Shown: piece after piece, positions 7,752 to 17,863 of the stretch
Layout of the letters: each line of letters begins with the position of its first letter
Position numbering within the stretch: position 1 is the stretch's first letter
DNA from: Verrucomicrobiales bacterium
GTDB taxonomy: Bacteria > Verrucomicrobiota > Verrucomicrobiia > Limisphaerales > UBA11320
NCBI GenBank assembly: GCA_016793885.1
Contig: JAEUHE010000022.1
Coordinates: 1-58,516, forward strand
Direction of reading: 5' to 3'
DNA: 58,516 nucleotides
Translations under genes and position numbers: made by a program
The notes under the pieces: generated by a model
The model's database searches: none
Told to the model about the DNA's origin: nothing
What the model saw: only the letters and a program-made list of their open reading frames with translations

Positions 7752-9572
7752 TTATCTGCCTACGCCGATGAAGTTACCGACGGCCTTATAGAACGCGGGG
7801 AGTTGCCCGACGGCGGTGGCATCTTCATAGGTGGCTGTCCCGATAGCGCTCATGGTGATTGTTCCGACTTGCGCCCAGGCCGTTCCCGGCAACGAGGAGG
7901 ATCGCAAGATGGCGTAGGATTGTCCGGCGGTTCCGGAGAGGGTCAGTTCGGGATGGCCGTTGGGCAAGAGACGATACGTGAGGAAGGTCGCGGGAAGCAC
8001 GGTCGGGGTGCCGCTGCCGGTGGCCTTCAACGGAAATGTCGTCGCCCGACTGACGGAACCGAAGCCGCTCATTTTCGGAACATCGTTGGTCGACAGGTAG
8101 AAGTTATACCCAAATTGCAAGGTCGCGCTGTAGCTGAAGCCAGCTTTGAAGTAATTCGCCGGAATCACGACTGAGGTGTCGGTCGGCGCGAGCGCACGGG
8201 GGACGCAGAAGTTGGGCGCTTGGAAAACGAGACTACCGAACGAATCGACGATAATGACGCTGATGAACGCCCCCGGCCGTTGCGGCGTGAACGCGTTCCA
8301 CCGCAAAATGAAGTTCTGTGCGGGGTCAATTGTCTGCGCCTCTGCGAAATTAGAGATGGTGGGAATGCTCGCCGGCGCGGCGGGCATGTTCATGGTGACG
8401 GTCGATTCCATGGCGGCGCCTCCCACCTGTTCCTGAGTCAGGCGCATCTGGTATTGACCGGGCGGATAGCTCGTATCCAAAAGCGCTTCGGTGGTCGGAG
8501 TGGCGGCAAAAGTGAAGCCGATCCCAAAGAGGTTGGAAAGCGTCAGAGTGTTGCCTCCCGGAGGCGTCACCGAAGCGGAAAGCACTTTGCCCGAGGCACC
8601 GACATTCAATGGCGGGCTAGTGGCAAAAGCCTGGAACGCCGCCGGGGCATCTCCGGTGGGGATGACGCGATCCGCTGCGATTTGGGTATGCCCTATGTTT
8701 TTGTTAATGGTGTAGTACCCAGCCGTAACATTCGTTCCACCGCAGGTTTCGTTGGTGTTCGCACCCGAATTGAGGGCAATTCGATAGCTGCCGCCGATCC
8801 TGACCAACGGCGTTCCGACGGCACTGGTCAGAGGTGCTCTGGTGCCCGCCGGGTTGAGTGTCCAACTCACGGTGGTGCCCGGGAGGCTCACGGTGAGGGG
8901 GGAAAAGGTGAGCGATCGCTTGTCGGCACTCCAGACGCCCGACGACATGGGGACGGTGGACGGTTTGAACTCATAGTTGCCGATCAGGATGGGCGCCAAA
9001 CTAGCCGTCAATACCACGTTGGTATCCATTTCGAGATCGAACAAGAAGGTGATGGGACTGGTCGGAGGGACGTTGGTCGCTCCTACCGCGGGTGTGACCG
9101 ACACCAACGTTGGAGCCGGGCCATTCACAGAAAGGGCGGCGGTTCTGAAATTTCCGGAAACGGTGGCTAGCGGGGTTTTGGTGTCGCTGGCCAGGGGCGG
9201 AAACAATGTTCCGCCGGGAGGGTTCAAGGTCCATTCGATCAGCGTATCGGGCGGGAAAGGCTGCGTGCCCTTGATCGTGAGCGTTCGTTTGCCGGTTCCC
9301 CACGTCCCCGTAAAAAACGCGTTAGCGAGCTTGATCTCAAAGTTGCCGATCAAGGCGGGCCGAACACTGCCGATTGGCACCACGCCCAGTGTGTCCATAT
9401 CCCTGTCGAAGACAAACACGAGGTCGCTGTTCGTCGAGACACCTGTTGCTCCGTTCGCTGGAGTGACCGTGAGGATAGTTGGCGCTTGTGCCATCGCGCC
9501 TTGGGCGCACGCGAGGAGCAACAGTTGAAGCAATCCAATCCACCCTGGGGAGAATCTTTTGATGAACGACAT
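7752..9572 (-). CDS. secreted protein with SbsA/Big_5-type Ig-like domains
   Basis: The start at 9572 gives MSFIKRFSPGWIGLLQLLLL and a clear signal peptide ending around AMAQA; total 606 residues. Two Ig-like domains follow, each opening with PTxxxxxPAxGATxVxxxS and continuing with FxFDxxMDT (about residues 30-130 and 140-245). This is the pattern of SbsA/Big_5 domains that sit in S-layer and other secreted proteins. The middle (about 300-470) is another beta-rich region. The C-terminus (YAILRSSSLPGTAWAQVG) is a short beta module common at the ends of Verrucomicrobial exported proteins. The frame stays open up to 10166 but that stretch overlaps the SGNH gene and is not plausible. It is divergent from the SGNH hydrolase with a 199-base gap. 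Confidence 0.75.
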   Translation of the reverse strand: MSFIKRFSPGWIGLLQLLLLACAQGAMAQAPTILTVTPANGATGVSTNSDLVFVFDRDMDTLGVVPIGSVRPALIGNFEIKLANAFFTGTWGTGKRTLTIKGTQPFPPDTLIEWTLNPPGGTLFPPLASDTKTPLATVSGNFRTAALSVNGPAPTLVSVTPAVGATNVPPTSPITFLFDLEMDTNVVLTASLAPILIGNYEFKPSTVPMSSGVWSADKRSLTFSPLTVSLPGTTVSWTLNPAGTRAPLTSAVGTPLVRIGGSYRIALNSGANTNETCGGTNVTAGYYTINKNIGHTQIAADRVIPTGDAPAAFQAFATSPPLNVGASGKVLSASVTPPGGNTLTLSNLFGIGFTFAATPTTEALLDTSYPPGQYQMRLTQEQVGGAAMESTVTMNMPAAPASIPTISNFAEAQTIDPAQNFILRWNAFTPQRPGAFISVIIVDSFGSLVFQAPNFCVPRALAPTDTSVVIPANYFKAGFSYSATLQFGYNFYLSTNDVPKMSGFGSVSRATTFPLKATGSGTPTVLPATFLTYRLLPNGHPELTLSGTAGQSYAILRSSSLPGTAWAQVGTITMSAIGTATYEDATAVGQLPAFYKAVGNFIGVGR

Positions 9573-9657
9573 AAGGCATGAGGATGCTGGCGGATGTGAG
9601 GGGATTTTGCAACCTTCTTGCAGAGTTTTTGGAGACTTTAGCCTGGGTGACGATTCC

Positions 9658-9677
9658 CTTTCAGGCCCCCCTGAAAG
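9658..9677. promoter_or_regulatory. 8-bp perfect palindrome between divergent secreted-protein genes
   Basis: CTTTCAGG (9658-9665) and CCTGAAAG (9670-9677) form a perfect stem around CCCC in the 199-base divergent intergenic region. It could be an operator or a transcript hairpin; nothing decides between them. Confidence 0.3.
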
Positions 9678-9771
9678 AATCACACACCGTGGCTTCGGTC
9701 GGCGAATTCCAGCTTTGACCCTAGGCTCCGGAGAGGGCAGAATGCAGTCCTTAAGCCACCTCGATCCGCGC

Positions 9772-10578
9772 ATGAAACAAAGCCTCCTGATCTCTCTTTT
9801 GCTGACACTAACGCTGGGCCACCTGGCCCTGGGTGCCGTCGCGGGATCCGGCCCCGAGCCGACCGAACTGAAGGTCAAGGAAGCGATCGGAAACAGCTCC
9901 ACCCCAGCTGCTCCTAGCGGCAAAAAGGCTTCGGTTCCTGCGCCCGCGTGGGCGGGCACGCCTGATCCCTCGTTGCCGAACGTGTTGATCCTGGGTGACT
10001 CGATCTCGATCGGATACACGCTGCAAGTGAGGAGCCTGATCCAGGGTAAAGCCAACGTGTTCCGTCCGTTGACACCCAACGGCAGCAATCCCGCCAACTG
10101 CGAGGGCACGACACTCGGAGTCCTCAAGTTGGACGAGTGGCTCAAGGGACAAAAGTGGCATGTCATCTATTTCAACTGGGGGCTGCACGACCTGAAGCGG
10201 GTAAAAGTCCCAGGGTCAGGCCAGAACTCCAGCGATCCGGCGGACCCACCGCAAGCGGATCTCGAGGCCTACCGTCGCAACCTGCAGGCCATGATCCCGA
10301 AACTCAAGGCCACCGGTGCGAAGCTGATCTTCGCGACCACGACGCCGGTGGCGCCCGGGACGACCAATCCCTTCCGTGACCCCTCGGATCCGCCACGCTA
10401 CAACGCGGCCGCGATATCCTTAATGCAAAGCGAAGGCGTGCGGGTCCATGATTTGTTCGCTCAGTGCGAACCGCTGCTGAGCAAGCTGCAGCAGCCCAAG
10501 AACGTGCATTTCACCCCGTCAGGCAGCCAGTTCCTCGCCGAGCGCGTGGCGGCAGTCATCGCAGAGGAATTGCGATGA
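9772..10578 (+). CDS. SGNH/GDSL-type hydrolase, exported
   Basis: The ATG at 9772 opens a 268-residue protein with signal peptide MKQSLLISLLLTLTLGHLAL. The frame is open from 9559 but the earlier part has no signal and overlaps the divergent promoter. SGNH blocks are visible: LGDSISIGY (nucleophile Ser, about residue 71), WGLHDLKR (block III with His replacing the usual Asn) and VHFTPSGSQFLAERV near the end (catalytic His). Members are esterases or lipases acting on carbohydrate esters or lipids, here probably in the periplasm. A decayed copy of the 3' end lies at 23476-23586, so the gene or its family has been duplicated in this genome. Confidence 0.85.
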   Translation: MKQSLLISLLLTLTLGHLALGAVAGSGPEPTELKVKEAIGNSSTPAAPSGKKASVPAPAWAGTPDPSLPNVLILGDSISIGYTLQVRSLIQGKANVFRPLTPNGSNPANCEGTTLGVLKLDEWLKGQKWHVIYFNWGLHDLKRVKVPGSGQNSSDPADPPQADLEAYRRNLQAMIPKLKATGAKLIFATTTPVAPGTTNPFRDPSDPPRYNAAAISLMQSEGVRVHDLFAQCEPLLSKLQQPKNVHFTPSGSQFLAERVAAVIAEELR

Positions 10579-10718
10579 CCGCCTTAGCTTTTGCCCCTGG
10601 CGGAGCTGGGAGCTGGTTGTTCGCATTCACTGGTGGCAAATCGCCCGCCGGTCCTCGCCCGGGTGTTAATTGAAGAGGGGTAGAAGGGGGGTGAGTTCGC
10701 GACGGACTCGGTGGCCGT

Positions 10719-10984
10719 ATCTCGGGCTTGCAGCCCTCAGCGTGTGCGGGTTGACGCAACCTGGGGTTGTCACCCCAGGCTGAGATGAGGTTGGGCCGGT
10801 GGCCCGCGGGCTCCAACTCCAGTGATGACTCCCGTAGGAATCTGGGACTAGGGTCTTGGGCTGGGTTTGGTATTGGGACGGCGGCTCGTCGCCCTGGAGC
10901 ACCAACGGTGCGTGCTATCCCAGCCTGGGGTGAACAACCCCAGGTACGCATCCCCTCCCATCAAGGGCTGAAAGCCCGGCATAA
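10719..10984. repeat. pair of inverted REP-like palindromic units
   Basis: The 10579-11101 gap is gene-free but highly structured. The left unit (10719-10786) contains hairpins GGGCT-TGC-AGCCC (10724-10736) and CCTGGGGT/ACCCCAGG (10760-10779). The right unit (10919-10984) holds the same two hairpins in reverse order and opposite orientation: CCTGGGGT/ACCCCAGG (10924-10944) and GGGCT/AGCCC (10965-10977). The two units are therefore reverse complements of each other, about 130 bases apart. This is the layout of paired REP/BIME-like repeats of the kind mobilised by RAYT transposases; no such transposase is in the window. Confidence 0.65.
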
Positions 10985-11101
10985 GGGCACCGAGTCCGTT
11001 GCGACTCCACCTCTATCTTCACCCGCCCCTTTTCCGGGACCTCCGGAACCTGCTTGCCTTGCCAGCTGATCCGGTTAGTATCTGCTCTAATCAGAGTTGT
11101 T

Positions 11102-14100
11102 ATGAATCCCCGCTCATTCTTGGAGGCCTTGCGCTCACTGCTGTCAAAATCTCTACGTCCTATTCTCTTGGCGGCGTGTCTGGTGGGGCTGCTCGGTGAG
11201 CCGGTCCTGGCCCAACAGGTGCCTCCGATTGTGATCCCGATCACGAAGGAGCGCGTCCGCTACTACAACATCTCCGAAGACGGTTCCCGCATTAGCTGCG
11301 GGATCGTACTGTATGGTTCCTTTCCGGTCTACAAGGGACGTACCAACATTTCCGATTACCGCACCTTTATCCCCGGCGTTCAGAACCCGGGCGCCTGGCG
11401 CTTGCATGCCGACAACCGCTTCCGTTTCACCGCCTGGTTTAATGGCAGCGACTCTCCGGCCTGGGCTAACCCCGAATGCAACCACACCATCGGCGAGGGT
11501 CTGCCTGAGTGGTACGCCGAGTATCAACCGAAGCCGCCGAAAGCTAACTTCACTTCAACGGCTAGCGGGTCGGAACCGGGTGTGTGGGAATTCCTGTCCA
11601 CCTCCACAGATCCGGAGGATCAACCGCTGATCGAGGAATGGAAGTTCGGCGATGGATCGGATGGCTTTGGGCACAAGGAAATTCACCGCTACACCAAACC
11701 GGGGAGCTTTGCCGTCTCGCTCACCGCCACGGACCCCGACGGGCTGACGAATCGCGCGACGCGCAATATCACCGTTCCGGCTCCGAAGCCGGTCGTATCG
11801 GTTCGCTTGTTCAACAAGCATTCCCGCAACCGTGTTGAGCTGGGCGAGACCTTTAGGGTGAGTGTGACGGTGCAATCAACTGCCGAAGGGGTGGGGAGGC
11901 TGTCGGATCTCGCCTTTTCAGGTCCGGCGCTTTCGATTCCGGACATTTTCACGATCGTCAGCGCGCCCTCGGAGACGCCCATCGGCACGTTAGCGCCGGG
12001 CGATCCACCGCGGGAGTTCAACTGGACTTTGACAGCGACCAAGGCAGGGCAGTTCGCTCTCACGGCTCCGAGCGTGCTGGGCAAGGACGACAGTGGTCGT
12101 TCGGTGTTTGGGTTCGGCGACACGGAGCAGGGGGAGGTGACCTCGTTGATCGTGGGCATTGAGCAGCGGCCTGCGCGGGTGCAGTTGGGCGCCGACAACA
12201 ACAATGACGGGAAAACCAACGAACTCGACCTGCGGTTGGAATTGGTCGTCGGCATTACGAACGTCTCCAAGCAAGAGGTGACGGAGGTGAAGGCGGTGGT
12301 CGTGAATGATCACCCGATCCGGCTGACGAGTCTGGCGCGAGATCTCAACATATGGATAACGCCGACCGGGGTTCCTACCGGCGATTTCGGCACGATCGCG
12401 CCCGGCGTCGCCAACGCAGTGCTTCGCACGAATGTCTATGTGGCCTCCGACCGGTCCTATGCTGAAGCATCCATCCTGGTGCAGGGAAAAGTGGGGGACG
12501 CCGGCGTGCAGGCTCGCGGGGAAGGCCTTGTGAACGTGGGGGGGGAAACGTTGCTGGAGGCACGCTTTGACATCGAAGACCGTCCCTACAAAGCGGGACA
12601 GGTCGTACGTGTTTTCGGTTCGCTCAAGAATGTTTCCAAGTTCGTTACCAGGCAGGGAGAGGTTCTGGACGAGGGCAAAATGATTGGCGTGGTTGTTTAT
12701 CCTTCAACGGATGGCAATGGCACCGGGGGGTATCTCGTCAAAAAGGGATTTGGTGGGCGCACACCCGACAGTCCAACCGAATTCATGCTCGCGCCAGATG
12801 AGGAAGTTGAAGTTTCCGCAATTCTGCCTACGGCGGAAGTTGCTGAGGCGTCCACCCTCGCTGTGAACTATGCGGTGCACGCGTACATCCATGGAGAAGA
12901 TCCGAAACCCAGGCGAGCGGACCCCACCACCATCAAAGTCGTTGAACAGGATGGGTGGTCCGCTCGACACGCCATCTCCCTGGCGGGGGTTCCGGAGATC
13001 CACGATCCGTGGTTGGTCTGTCCCACCGATCTATCGTTTGGTGGTTTCGTTTCGTGCCGCTTCTACGAAGGCCTGGGAAATCTAGGCGGGGGCCTGGCGG
13101 ACGTGGGAATGCTCACAGCGTCGGGCATTCGCGAACTTGCCGTGGCCCGATGGCGGTTGTTCGGTTGGAAGGCGTGGGCCACGAGAGAAGCCATCAAGGC
13201 ACTTCTTGGAGACGAAGCGGCCCTTGCCCGTTTGGAGACGGAACTCTTGCTCGATCTCCAGGCGCTTCAGGAGGTCGGCGTCGAGTCGCTGCAAGGAATT
13301 CAGTTAGCTGCCGGATCGATTGGTCCTGCGATTGAAAGAAACCTCATGTTCACCTTGGAGACGGTAACATCCGGAGACTTGAAAGCGATTGCGGGGGGCA
13401 TGGCGCGGATTACCGGTGAGAACATAGACATGCCTCTGGAGGCGCTGGTGGCGGCTCGCTCCGCACGAAAGGCCATGTTGATGTCGGAAGCTGCCGAGAG
13501 CGCCGCCAAAGCGGCCCTGAAAGCGTCGATCAAGAAGAAGGGCGACAATCTAGCTGCCGCGGTCGATGACTTCGCCTCGCGAGGAAACATCGAGGACTTG
13601 CCCACGAGCGATGTGCTCCCGACCGGGATCGACACGCTCCCACATCCCCGGATCTGGCGGGATGGCTACGGTGCTCTGAGAAGAGAGATAGATGCGTTTC
13701 TAAAGATTGCCGAGGAAGAGGGAGTTCTCATGGCGTTCCGTTCGCGATCGCCAGCCGCGGCAGCCTTGATCGATGCCGGTAAGGCCTTGCTCAAGCCTCA
13801 CGGTGTTTCCATCAAGACCGTGGGTGACTTGGATGTCCGATTTCTTGGCTACCCGAAGAAGTATGAAGGTTTGTGCGCGCTTGTTTCCCCGCCCATTCCG
13901 TGGACTCCCAGGGGATTTGATCGGGACCTGGCGGTGGAAAAGTACCTGGATCGTATCCCGGAATTGAACGGGCCCGGCCCTGACTCGATAGATCTCCGGG
14001 CGCAAGTGCGCGAGCGGCTTCATTTCCAAATGGACGAGTGGCCCAAACAGGTGAAGAACTTCAGAAAGTATAAGAATGACGGCGTCAACGTGGATTTCTA

Positions 14101-17100
14101 CGGAGAAAAGAACGGTTTGGGTTTTGACGACATTCCCAACGAGAACCGGAACCGGGCAGCCAAGCTGACTCGTGAAGAACTACCCCCGGCGTTCGAAGGG
14201 GAACCGCCGCGCTACGGGTACCTTCTTGAGATGGAAGATGCTTACAAGTCGGGTCGGTTCTTGCCGATTGGAGGCGACATCGACTTCCTCGGCATGTTCA
14301 AGCTGGATGGGAGCCTGCCCGATCTCCCAACTCGGATCCGGATCTATCAAAAGATGCGGGCTGCCGGGATGCAGCACGGGGAATCATTCACGTTCTACCT
14401 AAAGGATTTGCGGGATAAGTTTCTGCGCTGCTGTTCTCCGCCGCCGTTGGGAGAAAACGAGAAAATGCTAACGGCCACGCCCAACGGACAACTGCTCACG
14501 ACTCAGTTTAAGGATGAATTGTCGGTCATTGAAGGAGGTGCGAATGCTGCGCTGAAGGTGGGGGATGGCGAGTTCGCCTACCTTGAAGGAGTGATTTCCG
14601 AAGTCTCCAGCGCCGCGCGTCCCGGGACGCCGGTTCTTCCAACTTCGGCGGTGATCACCTACCAAGGGCCCCCGATCGTTGCTGTCGCCACGGTGGCTAG
14701 GATGGTCGACGATCTGGATGCCGTCGTTGATCGCCGTGATGGGCGACTGGTGCGCGTAGGACCGGATGGCCAGCCCGAGATCTACGTGCCTCCTTCCGGT
14801 CAAACGCAGACCATACAACCTCAAGGACTGCCTATGGGTGCAGGCATGCAAGTGCTCCCCAGTGCTGGGCCACGCCTGCAGGATGTCGAGGTGGATGCGG
14901 CTCTGGAGGCCGATCTGGCCAGCCTGATTGCTGCCGGTTATGTCAACACTCGGGAAATGACGCCGGAAGGAGGACAGGGAGGACAATGGTGGCCCGTTTC
15001 GGCGGCCGAGATTCGGTCAGAGGAACCCGGAGCCGGATTCAAAATTGCGCCATACACCTACATCACGCAGGACCTGCGGGCAGGATCGACAGTCCTCCCC
15101 GTGGTTAGCCCGCAACAGCTCGGAGTGACCAACGGTTTGCCGTTCTTCGCAGTAGGCGACCGGATCGTGCTCGATCCGGGCGGCGTTGACGAAGAGTTTG
15201 CCACCATCGCGAGCGTGTACCCGCTAACCCTAAGCCGTCCTCTCTCTTCCCCTAAGCTGATCGGGACAATGGTTCTGTTTCTCGATGGGGTTGATGATGC
15301 TGGAGCCTTGGGTGGCGAGTTGCCTGCTCGTCAGAATTTGCTCGTCTGGCTTCGGGCAGATGCCGGGCTGAGCCTGACCAACGGTACCAACGTCATCTCT
15401 TGGACCGACCAATCTCCGAACCAATTTGTCTTTAGTGCTCCCTCGGTCGCCACACAGCCGACCTGGGTGGCCGACTCCACTTCCGGCGTTCCAGCGATCC
15501 GCTTCAACAGTTCGAGCACCCCGCGGCTCCATGGTAACCTTGGTCGCACACTCACCAACGCCACGATCTTCACGGTCGCCCGCTACCTCAACAACAGCAA
15601 TGGCGACCGCTACATCTATGCCTTTGGCACGATCAACTTCTCGGGACTGATGATGACCCTGGCCCGTGAGGGCGGGGATGACATTTACCACTATGACGGA
15701 GCCGCTCAGCGAATTGGACAGAACGCGGTTCCCGGCACCGGGCTTCGCGTCTTCTCGCAGGTCTATGGCGAAAAGGGTCCTGATCACCACCGTTTGGCGG
15801 TGGATGGCCGCACGGTGATCGAATCCCGCACCACGGTGGGCCGCGCGTATTCGGCCGCCGCCACCAACGTCGTGCTCGGCAAGTACGTGACTGCAACCTA
15901 TGGCTTCACCGGAGATCTCGTAGAATGGATCGTCTATGACCGAGTGCTTACGGTGCAGGAGCGATTGGAAGTGGAAACCTATCTGCGGCAACGAGCCGGA
16001 CTCAGTCCGGTTGTACCGCCCGGCAGTATCGATTTTGCTGGCTCTGAAGTCATCCAGTATGACTCGTCGTCCGACACGAATACTGCGTGGGTGTTGGATC
16101 AGGCCAACCGTCATCTCCGTCAGACGGGGGCGGGTGATCCGGCGATTGCGCTTTCCGAAGTCGAAAACTCGGATCAGATCATCCACACCAAGCTCACTGC
16201 CACCTCCGGCTCAGGTGCCATAGGCGTCGTTTTTGGCTATCAGGGCCGGGGCCAGTTCCACCTGCTGGACTGGCGGCAGACGTCGGACACTCGTTTTGAC
16301 TGGGGCACGGCGCCCGCCGGGATGCGGTTGCGCAGTTTTCACCTGCCCGAAAGTGAGGATCCGACTGGGGCCGATTTCTGGTCCGGTGTGGATCCCGATC
16401 GGGTCACGACCTGGCGAACCAGCGCGCTACCCTGGGTGGCCGGACGCGAGTATGACGTGATACTGCGTCTGGGGGCCGATCAAACCGTCATCGAGGTGAA
16501 GTTTGGCATGACCACTCTCGTGTCGTGGGTTTTGCCAGAATTGAAGAGGGTCACGGGCCGTTTCGGGCATTACGCCCATGCTTCGCCCGAGGCTCGCTTC
16601 GGCCCGGTCTTGTTGCCGGGGGCTGATCCCGTCATCACGGACCTCGAACCGAACGCCGACGGCACCTGGACTGTCCGATGGAAGAACGGGCTACCACCCT
16701 ACGTCATCGAGTCCATCGACGACCTGTCCAACGGCAGCTGGTATCCCGTGGCGCCAGCCACCGTGAACTATTCGCACACCTTTCCGAGTTCGGAACAGGC
16801 GGCTATGTTCCGCATCCGGAGCGCCGGAGTGGTGGCGGAAGCGGAGGGCTCGGGACAATCCCAGACCTTCGGCAACGGCGGCAATCTTTGGCCCATCAAG
16901 GCCACCGGGACAACCCGCATCGAGGCGGAAAACTTCGATCAAGGTGGCGAAGGCATCGGCTACCACGATACGACGTCACAGAACAGCCTCGGCGCTTACC
17001 GGCTCGAGGATGTCGACATCGGCCCCACCGTCGACCTAGGTGATGCCCACGCGGTGGGAAATGTCGTTTCCGGCGAGTGGCTCCACTATACCATCCGGGT

Positions 17101-17863
17101 TGAGGCTGCCGGCACCTATCGGTTGCGCGCACGGACTTCGCGGGGCAGTTCCGGAAGCCGTACTGCCCGATTCCTTTTCGCCGGCGAGGACAAGACGGGG
17201 AACCTGGTGATCCCTGCCACTGGCAACTGGGCCATTTACGCCACGGTGGAGTCGGGTCCGTTTGAACTCGCCGCTGGCGAGCAGGTTCTTCGCGCCGAGT
17301 TGGGTAGCGGTGGCTTTGGCCTCAACTGGATCGAAATCGTTCGAGTGGAACCGAGAGGGCGGGCTGCGTTTGGCAATGATGGCAAGCCATGGTCGATCAG
17401 TGTTAGCGGGCCAACCCGTATTGAGGCGGAAAATTTCGACGACGCTGGCGAAGGTGTGGCCTTTCACGACACGACTCTGCAGAACAACGGGGGTCTCTAC
17501 CGCGAGGATGCCGTCGATATTTACGCGACCCTGGACGCGGACGGTGGCCACGGGGTGGGATGGATCGTCGCGGGTGAATGGCTCGAATACACGATCCAGG
17601 TCGACTTCCCCGGTGCGTACCGTCTACGTGCGCGCACCGCGCGAGGATCGTCGGGGAACCGGACCATCCGTTTCCTGGTCGGTGGGGAAGACAAAACAGG
17701 GAATTTGGTGGTTCCGCGCACCGCCAACTGGAACACCTACGCGACGGTGGAATCTGGAACGTTTGAACTGCCCGCCGGCACCCACGTCCTGCGCGCGGAT
17801 ATGACCAGCGCGGATTTCAACCTGAACTGGATCGAAATCGTTCCGGTGGAGCCGGCGCCGTAA
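11102..17863 (+). CDS. giant secreted mosaic: PKD, cyclase-toxin-like domain, LamG-like, TSP-C-like, two CBM6-like domains
   Basis: The ATG at 11102 gives 2253 residues with a signal peptide ending about LAQQ (residue 39). Modules in order: a PKD domain (about 147-228, ending ATDPDGLTNRATRNITVP); CARDB-like beta regions to about 640; a helical Ala-rich segment (about 690-840); a segment at about 870-1110 resembling anthrax edema factor/ExoY adenylyl cyclases (see findings); a LamG-like domain (about 1410-1635, LLVWLRADAG); a thrombospondin C-terminal-like domain (about 1645-1835, FHLLDWRQ); and two CBM6-like carbohydrate-binding domains (about 1938-2082 and 2103-2248), each starting TRIEAENFD. 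Such modules bind polysaccharide outside the cell. The cyclase-like part is the unexpected one. It is flanked by repeat-rich gaps, so it is likely monocistronic. Confidence 0.85.
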   Translation: MNPRSFLEALRSLLSKSLRPILLAACLVGLLGEPVLAQQVPPIVIPITKERVRYYNISEDGSRISCGIVLYGSFPVYKGRTNISDYRTFIPGVQNPGAWRLHADNRFRFTAWFNGSDSPAWANPECNHTIGEGLPEWYAEYQPKPPKANFTSTASGSEPGVWEFLSTSTDPEDQPLIEEWKFGDGSDGFGHKEIHRYTKPGSFAVSLTATDPDGLTNRATRNITVPAPKPVVSVRLFNKHSRNRVELGETFRVSVTVQSTAEGVGRLSDLAFSGPALSIPDIFTIVSAPSETPIGTLAPGDPPREFNWTLTATKAGQFALTAPSVLGKDDSGRSVFGFGDTEQGEVTSLIVGIEQRPARVQLGADNNNDGKTNELDLRLELVVGITNVSKQEVTEVKAVVVNDHPIRLTSLARDLNIWITPTGVPTGDFGTIAPGVANAVLRTNVYVASDRSYAEASILVQGKVGDAGVQARGEGLVNVGGETLLEARFDIEDRPYKAGQVVRVFGSLKNVSKFVTRQGEVLDEGKMIGVVVYPSTDGNGTGGYLVKKGFGGRTPDSPTEFMLAPDEEVEVSAILPTAEVAEASTLAVNYAVHAYIHGEDPKPRRADPTTIKVVEQDGWSARHAISLAGVPEIHDPWLVCPTDLSFGGFVSCRFYEGLGNLGGGLADVGMLTASGIRELAVARWRLFGWKAWATREAIKALLGDEAALARLETELLLDLQALQEVGVESLQGIQLAAGSIGPAIERNLMFTLETVTSGDLKAIAGGMARITGENIDMPLEALVAARSARKAMLMSEAAESAAKAALKASIKKKGDNLAAAVDDFASRGNIEDLPTSDVLPTGIDTLPHPRIWRDGYGALRREIDAFLKIAEEEGVLMAFRSRSPAAAALIDAGKALLKPHGVSIKTVGDLDVRFLGYPKKYEGLCALVSPPIPWTPRGFDRDLAVEKYLDRIPELNGPGPDSIDLRAQVRERLHFQMDEWPKQVKNFRKYKNDGVNVDFYGEKNGLGFDDIPNENRNRAAKLTREELPPAFEGEPPRYGYLLEMEDAYKSGRFLPIGGDIDFLGMFKLDGSLPDLPTRIRIYQKMRAAGMQHGESFTFYLKDLRDKFLRCCSPPPLGENEKMLTATPNGQLLTTQFKDELSVIEGGANAALKVGDGEFAYLEGVISEVSSAARPGTPVLPTSAVITYQGPPIVAVATVARMVDDLDAVVDRRDGRLVRVGPDGQPEIYVPPSGQTQTIQPQGLPMGAGMQVLPSAGPRLQDVEVDAALEADLASLIAAGYVNTREMTPEGGQGGQWWPVSAAEIRSEEPGAGFKIAPYTYITQDLRAGSTVLPVVSPQQLGVTNGLPFFAVGDRIVLDPGGVDEEFATIASVYPLTLSRPLSSPKLIGTMVLFLDGVDDAGALGGELPARQNLLVWLRADAGLSLTNGTNVISWTDQSPNQFVFSAPSVATQPTWVADSTSGVPAIRFNSSSTPRLHGNLGRTLTNATIFTVARYLNNSNGDRYIYAFGTINFSGLMMTLAREGGDDIYHYDGAAQRIGQNAVPGTGLRVFSQVYGEKGPDHHRLAVDGRTVIESRTTVGRAYSAAATNVVLGKYVTATYGFTGDLVEWIVYDRVLTVQERLEVETYLRQRAGLSPVVPPGSIDFAGSEVIQYDSSSDTNTAWVLDQANRHLRQTGAGDPAIALSEVENSDQIIHTKLTATSGSGAIGVVFGYQGRGQFHLLDWRQTSDTRFDWGTAPAGMRLRSFHLPESEDPTGADFWSGVDPDRVTTWRTSALPWVAGREYDVILRLGADQTVIEVKFGMTTLVSWVLPELKRVTGRFGHYAHASPEARFGPVLLPGADPVITDLEPNADGTWTVRWKNGLPPYVIESIDDLSNGSWYPVAPATVNYSHTFPSSEQAAMFRIRSAGVVAEAEGSGQSQTFGNGGNLWPIKATGTTRIEAENFDQGGEGIGYHDTTSQNSLGAYRLEDVDIGPTVDLGDAHAVGNVVSGEWLHYTIRVEAAGTYRLRARTSRGSSGSRTARFLFAGEDKTGNLVIPATGNWAIYATVESGPFELAAGEQVLRAELGSGGFGLNWIEIVRVEPRGRAAFGNDGKPWSISVSGPTRIEAENFDDAGEGVAFHDTTLQNNGGLYREDAVDIYATLDADGGHGVGWIVAGEWLEYTIQVDFPGAYRLRARTARGSSGNRTIRFLVGGEDKTGNLVVPRTANWNTYATVESGTFELPAGTHVLRADMTSADFNLNWIEIVPVEPAP

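Noticed and set aside
8220-9170. 316-codon open frame on the plus strand
   Set aside because: It lies antisense to the Ig-like protein gene, is Arg/Gly-rich low-quality sequence, and has no domain or ribosome binding site.
15230-16186. 318-codon frame antisense to the giant mosaic gene
   Set aside because: High GC keeps many frames open here; the sense frame has clear LamG-like and TSP-C-like domains and this one has none.
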